Made by a program: the position numbers and the translations under genes. Below, in pieces: positions 43,883 through 53,312 of a DNA stretch of 64,000 nucleotides. The notes under the pieces are model-generated. The model was not told the DNA's origin and searched no databases. It saw only the letters and a list, made by a program, of their open reading frames with translations. Positions within the stretch are counted from its first letter, which is position 1, and every line of letters begins with the position of its first letter. The DNA is from Roseomonas sp. (GTDB lineage Bacteria > Pseudomonadota > Alphaproteobacteria > Acetobacterales > Acetobacteraceae). The stretch lies in NCBI GenBank assembly GCA_020249435.1, contig JADCFQ010000051.1:16038-80037 (forward strand). Direction: 5' to 3'.

Positions 43883-44994
43883 CTGATCTCTTTTCCCCCC
43901 TGACGCTGCGTGGCGTTACCTTTTCCAATCGCATCGGCGTCGCACCCATGTGCCAGTATTCCTGCCATGATGATGGCATCCCGACCGAATGGCATTTGGT
44001 GCATCTGGGATCGCGCGCTGCCGGCGGTGCAGGCATGGTGATGGTGGAAGCCACCGCCGTGGTGCCGGAAGGGCGCATCAGCCCAGGCGATGTCGGCATC
44101 TGGTCTGACGCGCATTTGGCGAGCCACACGCAATTGGCATCAGCACTTGCCGCGCTTGGCACCGTGCCGGCCATCCAATTGGCCCATGCCGGGCGCAAGG
44201 CAGCGCGCAAGCAGGCCTGGCTGCCTGGCCCCGCCGAGCCTGCCTGGGAAACCCTTGGTCCCTCCGCTGAGGCCTTTGGCGATTTCATCCCGCCGCGCGC
44301 CATGTCGGAAGCCGATATCGCGGCCACCATCGAAGCCTTTGTTGCTGCCACCAAGCGCTCGATCAAGGCCGGGTATCGGCTGATCGAATTGCATGCGGCA
44401 CATGGTTATTTGCTGCATCAATTCCTGAGCCCGCTCACCAATAAGCGCAATGACCGTTGGGGCGGGGATTTTGAAGGCCGCGCGCGCTTGCCGCTCGAAA
44501 TCGCCGCTGCCATGCGCGCTGCCATGCCCGCTGATGCCGTGCTGGGTGTGCGCGTTTCGCATACGGATTGGGTGGATGGCGGCTGGACCACGGAAGAAAC
44601 CGTGGAACTGTCGCGCCGCTTCAAGGCGATTGGCGTGGATTTCATGGATGTATCGTCCGGCGGCAATGATCCGCGCCAACAAATCCCGCTCGGGCCTGGC
44701 TATCAGGTGCCGGGTGCGGCGGCGGTGAAAAAAGGGGCGGGCATCATCACTGCCGCGGTCGGGCTGATCACGGAAGCCAAGCAGGCGCAGGCCATTCTGG
44801 ATGAAGGCCATGCGGATTGGATCTATCTGGCGCGCGTGCTGCTGCGTGACCCGTATTGGCCCTTGCATGCGGCGGCTGAGCTTGGCCGCACCGAAGCCGT
44901 GCCGACGCCGCCGCAATATGATCGCGGCTGGAATGCGCTGGGCAAGACGAAAATGGCCATGCCGATTGCCAACCCCATGCCGCGCCTGGGATGA
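43879..44994 (+). CDS. Old-yellow-enzyme NADH:flavin oxidoreductase (YqjM class)
   Basis: This 371-residue TIM-barrel FMN enzyme has [20 protein letters not shown] with the active-site Cys in MCQYS as in YqjM-type OYEs, QLAHAGRKA with the substrate-binding histidine, and [16 protein letters not shown] then [11 protein letters not shown]. It reduces activated C=C bonds such as enones. The GTG start at 43879 overlaps the DUF2272 stop (GTGA); a longer frame upstream in that gene is not coding. SelO follows with an ATGA overlap at 44991-44994. Confidence 0.9.
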   Translation: MTDLFSPLTLRGVTFSNRIGVAPMCQYSCHDDGIPTEWHLVHLGSRAAGGAGMVMVEATAVVPEGRISPGDVGIWSDAHLASHTQLASALAALGTVPAIQLAHAGRKAARKQAWLPGPAEPAWETLGPSAEAFGDFIPPRAMSEADIAATIEAFVAATKRSIKAGYRLIELHAAHGYLLHQFLSPLTNKRNDRWGGDFEGRARLPLEIAAAMRAAMPADAVLGVRVSHTDWVDGGWTTEETVELSRRFKAIGVDFMDVSSGGNDPRQQIPLGPGYQVPGAAAVKKGAGIITAAVGLITEAKQAQAILDEGHADWIYLARVLLRDPYWPLHAAAELGRTEAVPTPPQYDRGWNALGKTKMAMPIANPMPRLG

Positions 44995-46451
44995 GCGCGC
45001 GGTTTTCCTTCGACAATAGCTATGCCCGCCTGCCGGAGCGTTTTTACATCCGGCAGGAACCGATTGCGGTTGCGGCACCTCGGCTGGTGTTTTTCAACGC
45101 GCCGCTTGCGGAAGCGCTTGGTTTGGATGCGGCAGCGCTTTCGGGTGCGGAGGGTGCGGCGATTTTCGCCGGCAATCTGGTGCCGGGGGGCGCTGAGTCC
45201 CTCGCCATGGCCTATGCCGGTCATCAATTCGGCGGCTTCAGTCCGCGCTTGGGTGATGGTCGGGCGCTGTTATTGGGTGAGGTGATTGGTCGCGACGGGC
45301 AGCGCCGCGATATCCATCTGAAGGGCAGCGGGCGCACGCCTTTCTCGCGCGGTGGTGATGGCCGCGCCGTGCTAGGGCCGATGCTGCGGGAAGCCATCAT
45401 CAGCGAAGCCATGGCAGCGCTTGGCGTGCCGACCACGCGTGCCTTGGCGGTAGCGATGACGGGCGAGGCAGTACTGCGCGAAAGGCTGCAACCCGGCGCG
45501 GTGCTGACGCGCGTTGCTGCCAGCCATATTCGCGTTGGCAGTTTTCAGTATTTCGCCGCGCGGGATGATCAGGAAGCGCTGAAGCTGCTCGCGGATTTTG
45601 CCATTGCGCGGCATGATCCCGCGGCAGCCGAGGCGGAAAATCCCTATGCTGCGCTGCTGTCTGGCGTGATTGCGCGGCAGGCGCGCCTGGTCGCGCAATG
45701 GCTGCATATCGGCTTCATCCATGGCGTGATGAATACCGACAATATGACCATCAGCGGTGAGACGATTGATTACGGCCCCTGCGCCTTCATGGATGCCTAT
45801 GATCCCGGCACGGTGTTGAGTTCGATTGATCATGGCGGGCGCTATGCCTATGCCAATCAGCCACGCATGGCGCAGTGGAATCTGGCGCGGCTCGCGGAGA
45901 CATTGCTGCCGCTTTTGGCGGAACAGGAAGAAGCGGCGCTGGAGATTGCGCAGGCGGCACTCAGTGAATTCGCGCCGGCTTTTGAGGCTGCCTATTATGA
46001 TGGCTTTGCGCGGAAGATCGGCATTGCGGACCGCTCGGCAGAAGACGCGGCGCTGATCGAGGATTTGCTCCGCCGCATGGCAGAACAGGGTGCTGATTTC
46101 ACCCTGACTTTCCGCGCCTTGGCCGATGCTGCGGAAGGCGATTCAGACGCCGCGCGGGCGCAATTTGGTGATCCGGCAGCGTTTGATTCCTGGGCTGCGG
46201 GATGGCGGGCACGGCTGACGCGCGAAGCCGCCCCTGCACAGGTGATGCGCGCCAGCAACCCCGCCCTCATCCCGCGCAATCATTTGGTGGAGGCCGCAAT
46301 CCGCGCCGCCGAAGACCGCGATGATTTCCGCCCCTTTGAGGCCCTGATGGCAGTCCTTGCGCGGCCCTATGAGGATCAGCCGCAAAACACGCAGTACAGC
46401 GCCCCGCCCAAGCCGGAAGAACGCGTGCTGGCGACCTTCTGCGGCACCTGA
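44991..46451 (+). CDS. selO: Protein adenylyltransferase SelO (YdiU family)
   Basis: This 486-residue pseudokinase-fold enzyme moves AMP from ATP to protein serine, threonine or tyrosine, with links to redox stress. It has the family blocks [27 protein letters not shown]-type [39 protein letters not shown] and [20 protein letters not shown] with metal-site asparagine and aspartates. The end FCGT is the usual bacterial form with a single cysteine; there is no selenocysteine sign. It overlaps the OYE gene by ATGA and is the fourth gene of the chain. Confidence 0.93.
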   Translation: MSARFSFDNSYARLPERFYIRQEPIAVAAPRLVFFNAPLAEALGLDAAALSGAEGAAIFAGNLVPGGAESLAMAYAGHQFGGFSPRLGDGRALLLGEVIGRDGQRRDIHLKGSGRTPFSRGGDGRAVLGPMLREAIISEAMAALGVPTTRALAVAMTGEAVLRERLQPGAVLTRVAASHIRVGSFQYFAARDDQEALKLLADFAIARHDPAAAEAENPYAALLSGVIARQARLVAQWLHIGFIHGVMNTDNMTISGETIDYGPCAFMDAYDPGTVLSSIDHGGRYAYANQPRMAQWNLARLAETLLPLLAEQEEAALEIAQAALSEFAPAFEAAYYDGFARKIGIADRSAEDAALIEDLLRRMAEQGADFTLTFRALADAAEGDSDAARAQFGDPAAFDSWAAGWRARLTREAAPAQVMRASNPALIPRNHLVEAAIRAAEDRDDFRPFEALMAVLARPYEDQPQNTQYSAPPKPEERVLATFCGT

Positions 46452-46475
46452 GCCTGTTGCCTTTCGGGGGAAAAA

Positions 46476-46490
46476 GGACCAGATAGGTCC
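46476..46490. other. Short dyad before the NifU gene
   Basis: GGACC (46476-46480) and GGTCC (46486-46490) flank AGATA, with an outer GGGG (46467-46470) and CCCC (46497-46500) around them. It lies in the 70-base gap between selO and nifU. No regulator is recognised. Confidence 0.3.
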
Positions 46491-46521
46491 GGAAAACCCC
46501 TCCCATCCAAAGGGCCAAGCA

Positions 46522-47088
46522 ATGTTCATCGAAACCGAAGCCACCCCCAACCCCGCCACGCTGAAATTCCTGCCAGGCCGGGATGTGATGGGCGAGCGCG
46601 GCACGGCAGATTTCACGAGCACCGAGGAAGCCGCAGGCCGCTCCCCCCTCGCTGAGCGGCTGTTCGGTCTGGGCGACGTCGCGCGCGTGTTTTTCGGCGC
46701 GGATTTCGTGACTGTGACAAAGTCGCTGGACGCCGATTGGCAGATGCTCCGCCCGCAAGTGCTGGGCGCCATCATGGAACATTACCTGGCCGGCATGCCG
46801 ATTCTGGAAGGCGCCGCGGCCGAAGAACATGCCGAGGATTTTGAGGCCGCCGATCAGGAAATCGTCGCCCAAATCAAGGAATTGCTGGATACGCGCGTGC
46901 GCCCGGCGGTGGCGAGCGATGGTGGCGATATCGTGTTCCGTGGCTTTCGCGATGGCATTGTCCGGCTGCGCATGCAGGGTGCCTGTTCCGGTTGCCCATC
47001 TTCCCGCGCCACGCTGAAGCATGGCGTGGAAAACATGCTGCGCCATTACGTGCCGGAAGTGGTGGCGGTGGAGCAGGTGGAAGCCTGA
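46522..47088 (+). CDS. NfuA/NifU-type iron-sulfur scaffold protein
   Basis: This 188-residue Fe-S carrier has an N-terminal Nfu_N domain (FIETEATPNPATLKFLPGRDV, then RLFGLGDVARVFFGADFVTVTK). The C-terminal NifU domain has the cluster motif C155-S-G-C158 in GACSGCPSSRATLKHGVENML. Two such monomers bind one 4Fe-4S cluster to pass to apo-proteins. Start ATG 46522 has AAAGGGCC before it. The arrangement of Nfu_N plus NifU is the usual alphaproteobacterial and mitochondrial form. Confidence 0.92.
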   Translation: MFIETEATPNPATLKFLPGRDVMGERGTADFTSTEEAAGRSPLAERLFGLGDVARVFFGADFVTVTKSLDADWQMLRPQVLGAIMEHYLAGMPILEGAAAEEHAEDFEAADQEIVAQIKELLDTRVRPAVASDGGDIVFRGFRDGIVRLRMQGACSGCPSSRATLKHGVENMLRHYVPEVVAVEQVEA

Positions 47089-47134
47089 CGCTATAGAGCC
47101 CCCTCTGTTTTCACTGCCCTGACGGAGCCAAACC

Positions 47135-47734
47135 ATGTCCGAAACTGCCGCGCCGCTTGATGATCGGGCGCTTGATCAGCTTTTTCGCGCCGCGCGCACC
47201 CAGAACAAGTGGCAGGACCGGCCCGTGCCGGATGCCAAGCTGCATGAGCTCTATGATCTGCTGAAATGGGGCCCGACTTCGGCCAATTCCTCACCCGCAC
47301 GCTTTGTTTTTGTGCGCACGCCGGAAGGCAAGGCGAAGCTCAAGGAAGCGCTTTCGGCGGGGAATACGGAAAAGACCATGGCGGCGCCGGTCACGGTGAT
47401 TGTCTGCTATGATAGCTATTTCTACGACAAGCTTGGCCAGCTTTTCCCGCATGCGGATGCCAAGCCCTGGTTCACCTCCAGCCCGGAATTCGCGGAAAAG
47501 ACGGCGTTTCGCAATGGCTCGCTCCAGGGCGCCTATCTGATGCTGGCAGCGCGCGCCGTGGGCCTTGATGTCGGCGCCATGAGCGGCTTTGACAATGCCA
47601 AGGTGGATGAGCTGTTCCTGTTCGGCACCGGCTGGAAGTCCAATTTCCTGGTCAATCTGGGCTATGGCGACCCCGCCGGCCTGTTCCCGCGCAGCCCTCG
47701 GCTTTCCTTTGATGAAGCAGCGCGGCTGGAATAG
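47135..47734 (+). CDS. RutE-like malonic semialdehyde reductase/nitroreductase
   Basis: This 199-residue FMN-dependent nitroreductase-fold protein has [19 protein letters not shown] and [22 protein letters not shown], as in RutE. It also has [29 protein letters not shown] and [10 protein letters not shown]. RutE reduces malonic semialdehyde from uracil breakdown to 3-hydroxypropionate; this homologue stands without other rut genes in the window, so the substrate is inferred only. ACGGAGCC gives a ribosome-binding site. A strong terminator follows. Confidence 0.85.
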   Translation: MSETAAPLDDRALDQLFRAARTQNKWQDRPVPDAKLHELYDLLKWGPTSANSSPARFVFVRTPEGKAKLKEALSAGNTEKTMAAPVTVIVCYDSYFYDKLGQLFPHADAKPWFTSSPEFAEKTAFRNGSLQGAYLMLAARAVGLDVGAMSGFDNAKVDELFLFGTGWKSNFLVNLGYGDPAGLFPRSPRLSFDEAARLE

Positions 47735-47745
47735 CCGGCGCCCCG

Positions 47746-47769
47746 CCCGCCGGGTTTGACCCCGGCGGG
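47746..47769 (+). terminator. Terminator between the RutE-like gene and trpB
   Basis: CCCGCCGGG (47746-47754) and CCCGGCGGG (47761-47769) form a perfect 9-bp stem with loop TTTGAC, followed by TTCT. It lies 11 bases after the stop and separates the two units. Confidence 0.7.
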
Positions 47770-47814
47770 TTCTGGACTAAACAGGTAGTCAAACCAGCAA
47801 TTTGAGAGACTGCC

Positions 47815-49032
47815 TTGAACAAGCCGCTGCCCAATTCCCTCCGCCAGGGGCCTGACGCCCGTGGCCGCTTCGGCCCCTATGGCGGGCGTTTCGTTGCCGA
47901 AACCCTGATGCCGCTGATCCTTGAGGTCGAAAAGGCCTATGAGGAAGCAAAGCGCGACCCCGCCTTCATGAATGAATGGCGCCGCCTGCTGACGCATTAT
48001 GTCGGCCGGCCCAGCCCGCTTTGGTTTGCCGAACGCCTGACGCAAAAGCTCGGCGGGGCAAAGATCTATTTCAAGCGTGATGAGCTGAACCACACCGGCG
48101 CGCATAAGATCAATGCGGTGCTGGGGCAGATCATGCTGGCCAAGCGCATGGGCAAAACGCGCATCATTGCGGAAACCGGCGCCGGGCAGCATGGTGTTGC
48201 GACCGCGACAGCCTGCGCGCTGTTCGACCTGCCTTGCACCGTCTTCATGGGCGCGACCGATGTGGAACGCCAGCAGCCCAATGTGTTCCGCATGAAGCTA
48301 TTGGGGGCCGAGGTTGTGCCCGTGACCTCCGGTGCTGCGACGCTGAAGGATGCGATGAATGAAGGCTTGCGCGATTGGGTCGCCAATGTGCGCGATACTT
48401 ATTACTGCATCGGCACCGTGGCCGGCCCGCATCCCTTCCCGATGATGGTGCGTGATTTCCAATCCGTCATTGGCACGGAAGCGCGCGAACAAATGCTCGC
48501 TGCCGAAGGGCGCCTGCCGGATTTGCTGGTGGCGGCGATTGGTGGCGGTTCCAATGCCATGGGGCTATTCTACCCTTTCCTGGATGATGCAAGCGTTGCC
48601 ATGCATGGCGTGGAAGCCGCCGGCAAGGGCGTGGATACGGAAGAACACGCGGCGTCCCTCACCAAAGGCCGCCCGGGCGTGCTGCATGGCAATCGCACCT
48701 ATTTGTTGCAGGATGAATTCGGCCAAATCCTGGAAGCGCATTCCATCAGCGCGGGGCTGGATTATCCCGGCGTTGGCCCCGAACATGCCTGGCTGCATGA
48801 CATCAAGCGCGTGGAATATGTCAGCGCGACGGATGATGAGGCGCTATCGGCTTTCCAATTATGCTCCAAGATGGAAGGCATCATCCCGGCCTTGGAACCC
48901 GCGCATGCGCTGGCGCATGTGATCAAGGTGGCGCCGACCATGGCCAGGGATAAATTGATCATCATGAATATGTGCGGTCGCGGGGATAAGGATATCTTCA
49001 CCGTGGCGCGCGCCCTTGGCGTTTCGATGTGA
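47815..49032 (+). CDS. trpB: Tryptophan synthase beta subunit
   Basis: This 405-residue PLP enzyme joins indole and serine to tryptophan. K98 in NHTGAHKIN is the Schiff-base lysine; [27 protein letters not shown] and the end [13 protein letters not shown] are family hallmarks. The only start that keeps the N terminus [20 protein letters not shown] is TTG 47815; no ATG fits, so TTG initiation is inferred. The ribosome-binding site is weak. The gene overlaps or nearly touches trpA. The usual trpF upstream and accD downstream are not here. Confidence 0.95.
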   Translation: MNKPLPNSLRQGPDARGRFGPYGGRFVAETLMPLILEVEKAYEEAKRDPAFMNEWRRLLTHYVGRPSPLWFAERLTQKLGGAKIYFKRDELNHTGAHKINAVLGQIMLAKRMGKTRIIAETGAGQHGVATATACALFDLPCTVFMGATDVERQQPNVFRMKLLGAEVVPVTSGAATLKDAMNEGLRDWVANVRDTYYCIGTVAGPHPFPMMVRDFQSVIGTEAREQMLAAEGRLPDLLVAAIGGGSNAMGLFYPFLDDASVAMHGVEAAGKGVDTEEHAASLTKGRPGVLHGNRTYLLQDEFGQILEAHSISAGLDYPGVGPEHAWLHDIKRVEYVSATDDEALSAFQLCSKMEGIIPALEPAHALAHVIKVAPTMARDKLIIMNMCGRGDKDIFTVARALGVSM

Positions 49033-49874
49033 GTGTCATGAGCCAATCTTCCCGCATTGCCGCGCGCTTCGCTTCCCTTCGCGCCGAAGGGCGCGGCGCC
49101 TTGATCCCCTTTCTGGAAGCCTTCGATCCTGACCGCGCGACGGCCATGGAAATCCTGCGCGGGTTTCCTGGCGCGGGTGCCGATCTGATCGAAATCGGCT
49201 GCCCTTTCACCGACCCCATGGCCGATGGGCCGACGATTCAGCGCGCCGGTCAGCGCGGCTTGAAGGCCGGTGCTACGCTGGCCGGCACGCTGCACATGGT
49301 GCGTGAATTTCGTGCGGGTGATGCCGCAACGCCGATCATTCTGATGGGTTATTACAACCCCATCCTGTCCTATGGCGATAATTTCTGCGCTGATGCGGCG
49401 GCAGCGGGTGTGGATGGGCTGATCATTGTGGATGTGCCGCCCGAAGAAGCGGATGAGATCGAACCCCAGGCACGTGCTGCCGGGCTTGATATCATCCGCC
49501 TGATTGCGCCCACCACGGATGAGGCACGCCTGCCCAAGGTTTTGGCCGCGACATCCGGCTTTGTGTATTACGTTTCCATCACGGGTATTACCGGCACGCG
49601 GAGCGCCAGCGGCGCTGAATTGGCTGATGCCATTCCACGCATCCGCAAGCACACCAATCTGCCAATCGCGATTGGCTTTGGTGTGCGCACACCAGAACAG
49701 GCGGCCGAGGCTGCGCGCATTGCCGATGGTGCGGTGGTGGCCTCCGCGCTCATTGATGTGCTGGCGGGCGATCTGGATGCCGAAGGCCGCGCCAAGCCAG
49801 GCACGGCGCAGAAGGTGCTGGATCAGGTGGCGGCGCTGGCTGCTGCGGTGCGTAAGGCGAAGAAAGGCGCCTGA
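49029..49874 (+). CDS. trpA: Tryptophan synthase alpha subunit
   Basis: This TIM-barrel enzyme cleaves indole-3-glycerol phosphate and passes indole to TrpB. The catalytic acids are E52 and D59 (numbered from ATG 49038) in [48 protein letters not shown] and [10 protein letters not shown] are in order. GTG 49029 overlaps the trpB stop; ATG 49038 is an alternative giving 278 residues. The usual TAGDPD loop after the first strand is EAFDPD here. An FAD/other neighbour is lacking; a CoA-transferase follows after 34 bases. Confidence 0.93.
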   Translation: MSVMSQSSRIAARFASLRAEGRGALIPFLEAFDPDRATAMEILRGFPGAGADLIEIGCPFTDPMADGPTIQRAGQRGLKAGATLAGTLHMVREFRAGDAATPIILMGYYNPILSYGDNFCADAAAAGVDGLIIVDVPPEEADEIEPQARAAGLDIIRLIAPTTDEARLPKVLAATSGFVYYVSITGITGTRSASGAELADAIPRIRKHTNLPIAIGFGVRTPEQAAEAARIADGAVVASALIDVLAGDLDAEGRAKPGTAQKVLDQVAALAAAVRKAKKGA

Positions 49875-49908
49875 AGGCGTCTGATATATTTTCAAGAGGA
49901 AGCGTGAG

Positions 49909-51114
49909 ATGACCTCCCCCATTGGTCCCCTTTCCGGTTTGCGTGTGCTTGATCTGACGCGCGTGCTCGCCGGCCCCACCTGCACGCAAATGTTGGGTGA
50001 TCTTGGCGCTGAAGTGATCAAGATTGAACGGCCCGAAGCGGGTGATGATACGCGCGGCTTCGCGCCCCCCTTCGTGCCGAATACGAAGGAGAGCGCTTAT
50101 TTCGTCGGCGTCAATCGCAACAAGAAATCCGTCACACTCGATATCGCGAAGCCCGAAGGCCAGGCGATCATCCTGAAGCTGCTGGAGCATTGCGATATCC
50201 TGGTAGAAAACTTCAAGGTCGGCGCCTTGGCGAAATACGGCCTGGGGTATGAGCAATTGGCGAAGACGCATCCGCGGTTGATCTATTGCTCGATCACCGG
50301 CTTCGGCCAGACCGGGCCTTATGCGCCGCGCCCGGGCTATGATGCGCTGATTCAAGCCATGGGTGGTGTCATGTCGCTGACCGGCGACCCAAATGGCTCG
50401 CCGCAAAAGGTTGGCGTGCCAGTCGCTGATCTTTTCGCCGGGCTTTATGGCTGTATCGGCATTCTGGCGGCGGTGAACCATCGCAACAATACCGGGCAGG
50501 GCCAGCAGATTGATATCGGCATGCTGGACACGCATGTGGCCTGGCTTGCCAATCAGGGCATGAATTATCTGGCGACGGGCGAAAACCCGCCGCGCCTTGG
50601 CAATCAACACCCCAATATCGCGCCCTATCAGGAATTCCCGACCAAGGATGGCTATATCATCCTCGCAGTCGGCAATGACCCGACCTTTGAGCGTTTCTGC
50701 AAGGCTTTTGGTCAGGAAGCGCTGCTGGCTGATCCCCGCTTCGCGACCAATCCGATTCGCGTGCAAAATCGCCAATTGGTGACGGATACGCTGACGCCGG
50801 TGATGAAATCCAAAACCACGGCTGAATGGATTGAGGCGTTGGAAGCGCTCAAGATCGGGTGTGGCCCGATCAATACGCTGGAACAGGTTTTCGCCGATCC
50901 CCATGTGCAAGCGCGGGAGATGGTGGTGGAAATGGCGCATGGCAGTGGTGAGACGGTGAAGGTGATTGCCAATCCCGTGAAGCTTTCGGCGACGCCGCCA
51001 AGCTATCGCAGCGCGCCGCCCGTATTGGGCGAACACACGCAGAATGTGCTGACCGATGTGCTGAAGATGAGTGCGTCTGACATCGCCACGCTCAAGGAAA
51101 AGGGTATCGTGTGA
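49909..51114 (+). CDS. Family III CoA-transferase (CaiB/BaiF)
   Basis: This 401-residue enzyme moves CoA between carboxylic acids in a two-domain ring-interlocked dimer. It has GLRVLDLTRVLAGPTCTQML, AEVIKIERPEAGDDTRGF, VNRNKKSVTLDI and catalytic aspartate D174 in PVADLFAGLYG. Substrate is unknown; the family covers formyl, carnitine, mesaconyl, succinyl and other acids. The start ATG 49909 follows AGAGGAAG. The alpha/beta hydrolase gene overlaps its stop by GTGA. Confidence 0.92.
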   Translation: MTSPIGPLSGLRVLDLTRVLAGPTCTQMLGDLGAEVIKIERPEAGDDTRGFAPPFVPNTKESAYFVGVNRNKKSVTLDIAKPEGQAIILKLLEHCDILVENFKVGALAKYGLGYEQLAKTHPRLIYCSITGFGQTGPYAPRPGYDALIQAMGGVMSLTGDPNGSPQKVGVPVADLFAGLYGCIGILAAVNHRNNTGQGQQIDIGMLDTHVAWLANQGMNYLATGENPPRLGNQHPNIAPYQEFPTKDGYIILAVGNDPTFERFCKAFGQEALLADPRFATNPIRVQNRQLVTDTLTPVMKSKTTAEWIEALEALKIGCGPINTLEQVFADPHVQAREMVVEMAHGSGETVKVIANPVKLSATPPSYRSAPPVLGEHTQNVLTDVLKMSASDIATLKEKGIV

Positions 51115-51974
51115 CACCGCTGCCAGCCGAAGCGCGAGCCGGGGCGCTCCGCTGGCTTTCGCCGGCGGGTTTCTTCACGCTGCGCTGGCTGGAATGGGGG
51201 CCGGTGACCGGCGCCCCGGTGGTCTGCGTACATGGGCTGACGCGTTCCGGGCGGGATTTTGATGCGCTGGCACACGCGCTCGCGGCTTCAGGGCGGCGGG
51301 TTTTCTGCCCTGATCTGCCGGGGCGCGGCGCTTCGGATTGGCTGCCCAATCCTGCGCTCTATCAGCCGCCGATCTATTCCCAGGCACTTGCACATTTGCT
51401 GGCGCGGATGGATGGGCCGGTAGATTGGGTGGGTACGTCCTTGGGTGGCATTTGCGGCATGGGCATTGCCGCAACGCCGGGTAATGCGATCCGCCGGATG
51501 GTGCTGAATGATATTGGTGCCGTTATCCCCTCCGCGGCGCTGCAGCGTATTCGTGATTATATCAATCGCCCCGCCCCGGCCTTCACCGATATTGCCGCGC
51601 TTGAGGCGTATTTGCGCGATGTGCATGCGCCCTTCGGCAAGCTGAGCGACGCCGAATGGCGGCATTTGGCGGAAACCTCTGCGCGCCGTGATGCGGAAGG
51701 CGCTGTCCGGCTGCATTATGATCCGGCGATCACGCAGGCTTTCAGCGCGGATGAGATCGCCGATATTGATCTGACGCCCTTCTGGACCGCCATCGCCATT
51801 CCGGTGCTGATCCTGCGCGGTGTCACCAGCGATGTTCTGCCAGCGGATGTCGCGGCGGAGATGGCGCGCAAGCCGAAGGCGCGGCTGCTTGAAATCACCG
51901 ATGCCGGCCATGCACCCGCCCTGATGGCGCAGGATCAGATTGCCGCCATACGGGATTTCCTGAACACGCCATGA
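51111..51974 (+). CDS. Alpha/beta hydrolase
   Basis: This 287-residue hydrolase has the oxyanion segment VCVHGLTRSGRDFDAL, nucleophile S110 in WVGTSLGGICG, and the C-terminal histidine in EITDAGHAPALM. The cap region holds aromatic and basic residues without a known signature. The substrate may be an ester, thioester or lactone. The GTG start is coupled to the CoA-transferase (GTGA), which suggests a shared acyl-compound pathway, and the TPR gene overlaps its stop (ATGA). Confidence 0.87.
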   Translation: MTPLPAEARAGALRWLSPAGFFTLRWLEWGPVTGAPVVCVHGLTRSGRDFDALAHALAASGRRVFCPDLPGRGASDWLPNPALYQPPIYSQALAHLLARMDGPVDWVGTSLGGICGMGIAATPGNAIRRMVLNDIGAVIPSAALQRIRDYINRPAPAFTDIAALEAYLRDVHAPFGKLSDAEWRHLAETSARRDAEGAVRLHYDPAITQAFSADEIADIDLTPFWTAIAIPVLILRGVTSDVLPADVAAEMARKPKARLLEITDAGHAPALMAQDQIAAIRDFLNTP

Positions 51975-53287
51975 GCGACGAGGCCACGCCCCCACGCAAG
52001 GAAGGGCTGATTGGCTTTGTTGTGGCGCTGTGGGACGGGCTTTACAGTTTCGTCTTTCGTGTCGTGCCTTTGTTATTGGCGGCGGCCTTTGTGCTGTTGC
52101 TGCTGCGCGAAATGCAGCGCGAGGATATCGAAATCGCGCCCATTCAGGTGCCAACCAGGCTTGCTGAAGCAGGTCTTTCGCCAGATGTTGTGGCGCTGCG
52201 CCTGCTTGATCAGGTGGTGCTGGTGCAAAATACCGTCACCGCCGAGAGACTTGGTCAGCAACGTTTGGAACTTGCCGGTGATCAGCCAGATTTCAATGTG
52301 CCGATTGCGGGACTTTCATTGCGTGCGCTCGCGACCTTGCTACGTAGCGTTTCCGGTACACCAAGCCGTCGCATCACCGGTGAGATTGTGCTGGAAAAGG
52401 AGCAATTGAAGCTTCGCCTGCGGTTGGCGGGACATGGGCTAATTGCCGATATTGATGGCGTGCCAGCCGATGCGGTGGATCAATTGCTGGGGCGCGCGGC
52501 GCCAGAGATTTGGCGTGTCATTCAGCCGCGGCTTTACGCCTGGCACATAGCGCAGAACGAACCGGATCAGGCCATTGTGCGCGATAGGCTGCTCGCCCTG
52601 TTGCGCAGCGCGGACGGCGATACTGCCACCGAAAATACTGCGCGCGGCTTGATGGCGCGAAGCTATTTGCGCGAAGGCCGCGCGCGTGATGCCTTCGACA
52701 TCGCTGACACCATAATCAATGCCAATCCTGAACTCGGCGCCGCCTGGTATCTGCGCGGCCTGGCGCAATTTCGCCTGGGTCGCGTGGAAGCCGCGCTTGA
52801 GGATTATCGCCGCGCCCAGCAACTCGACCCACGCGCCATCTGGGTGCATGTCGCCCTCGCCGAGGTTTATGTGCAGGCCGGGCATTTGGATGAGGCGCTC
52901 AGTGAAATCCGCAAGGCGCTGCTGATGCAACCGCGCGACCCTTGGGCGCATCTCCATGAAGGCGATATCCTGCTCGCCATGAACCGCACGCGCGAAGCCA
53001 TGCTCGCGACACGGCGTGGTTTGGATCAGGATCCGAATAGTGCCGAGTTGCGGCATTTGCTCGGGCGCGTTTGGCTCAAGCTCGGCAATCAGGCGGAAGC
53101 GGCCAATGCCTTTGAACAGGCAATACGCCTTGCGCCTGCCATGGCGGAACCCGTGCTTGATCTTGCTGAATTGCAAATCAGCGCAGGCAAAACCACGGAA
53201 GCGCGCAATGCCTTGAAGGTGCTTTTGGCGCGTGATGACCTGCCCGCAGCCCAGCGCGCACGGGCTGAGGCGCTGATGGCGCGCTGA
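51971..53287 (+). CDS. Membrane-anchored TPR protein
   Basis: This 438-residue protein has one N-terminal hydrophobic segment (about 28-46), then a charged region of unknown fold (50-220). At least five TPR-like helical repeats (about 225-430) follow, such as AAWYLRGLAQFRLGRVEAALEDYRRAQQLDP, HVALAEVYVQAGHLDEALSEIRKAL and LRHLLGRVWLKLGNQAEAANAFEQAI. It probably acts as an adaptor on the periplasmic face. The specific function is not recognised. It overlaps the hydrolase stop by ATGA. Confidence 0.8.
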   Translation: MSDEATPPRKEGLIGFVVALWDGLYSFVFRVVPLLLAAAFVLLLLREMQREDIEIAPIQVPTRLAEAGLSPDVVALRLLDQVVLVQNTVTAERLGQQRLELAGDQPDFNVPIAGLSLRALATLLRSVSGTPSRRITGEIVLEKEQLKLRLRLAGHGLIADIDGVPADAVDQLLGRAAPEIWRVIQPRLYAWHIAQNEPDQAIVRDRLLALLRSADGDTATENTARGLMARSYLREGRARDAFDIADTIINANPELGAAWYLRGLAQFRLGRVEAALEDYRRAQQLDPRAIWVHVALAEVYVQAGHLDEALSEIRKALLMQPRDPWAHLHEGDILLAMNRTREAMLATRRGLDQDPNSAELRHLLGRVWLKLGNQAEAANAFEQAIRLAPAMAEPVLDLAELQISAGKTTEARNALKVLLARDDLPAAQRARAEALMAR

Positions 53288-53312
53288 ACAAGAAAGCCCG
53301 GAGTTTTCAGCC

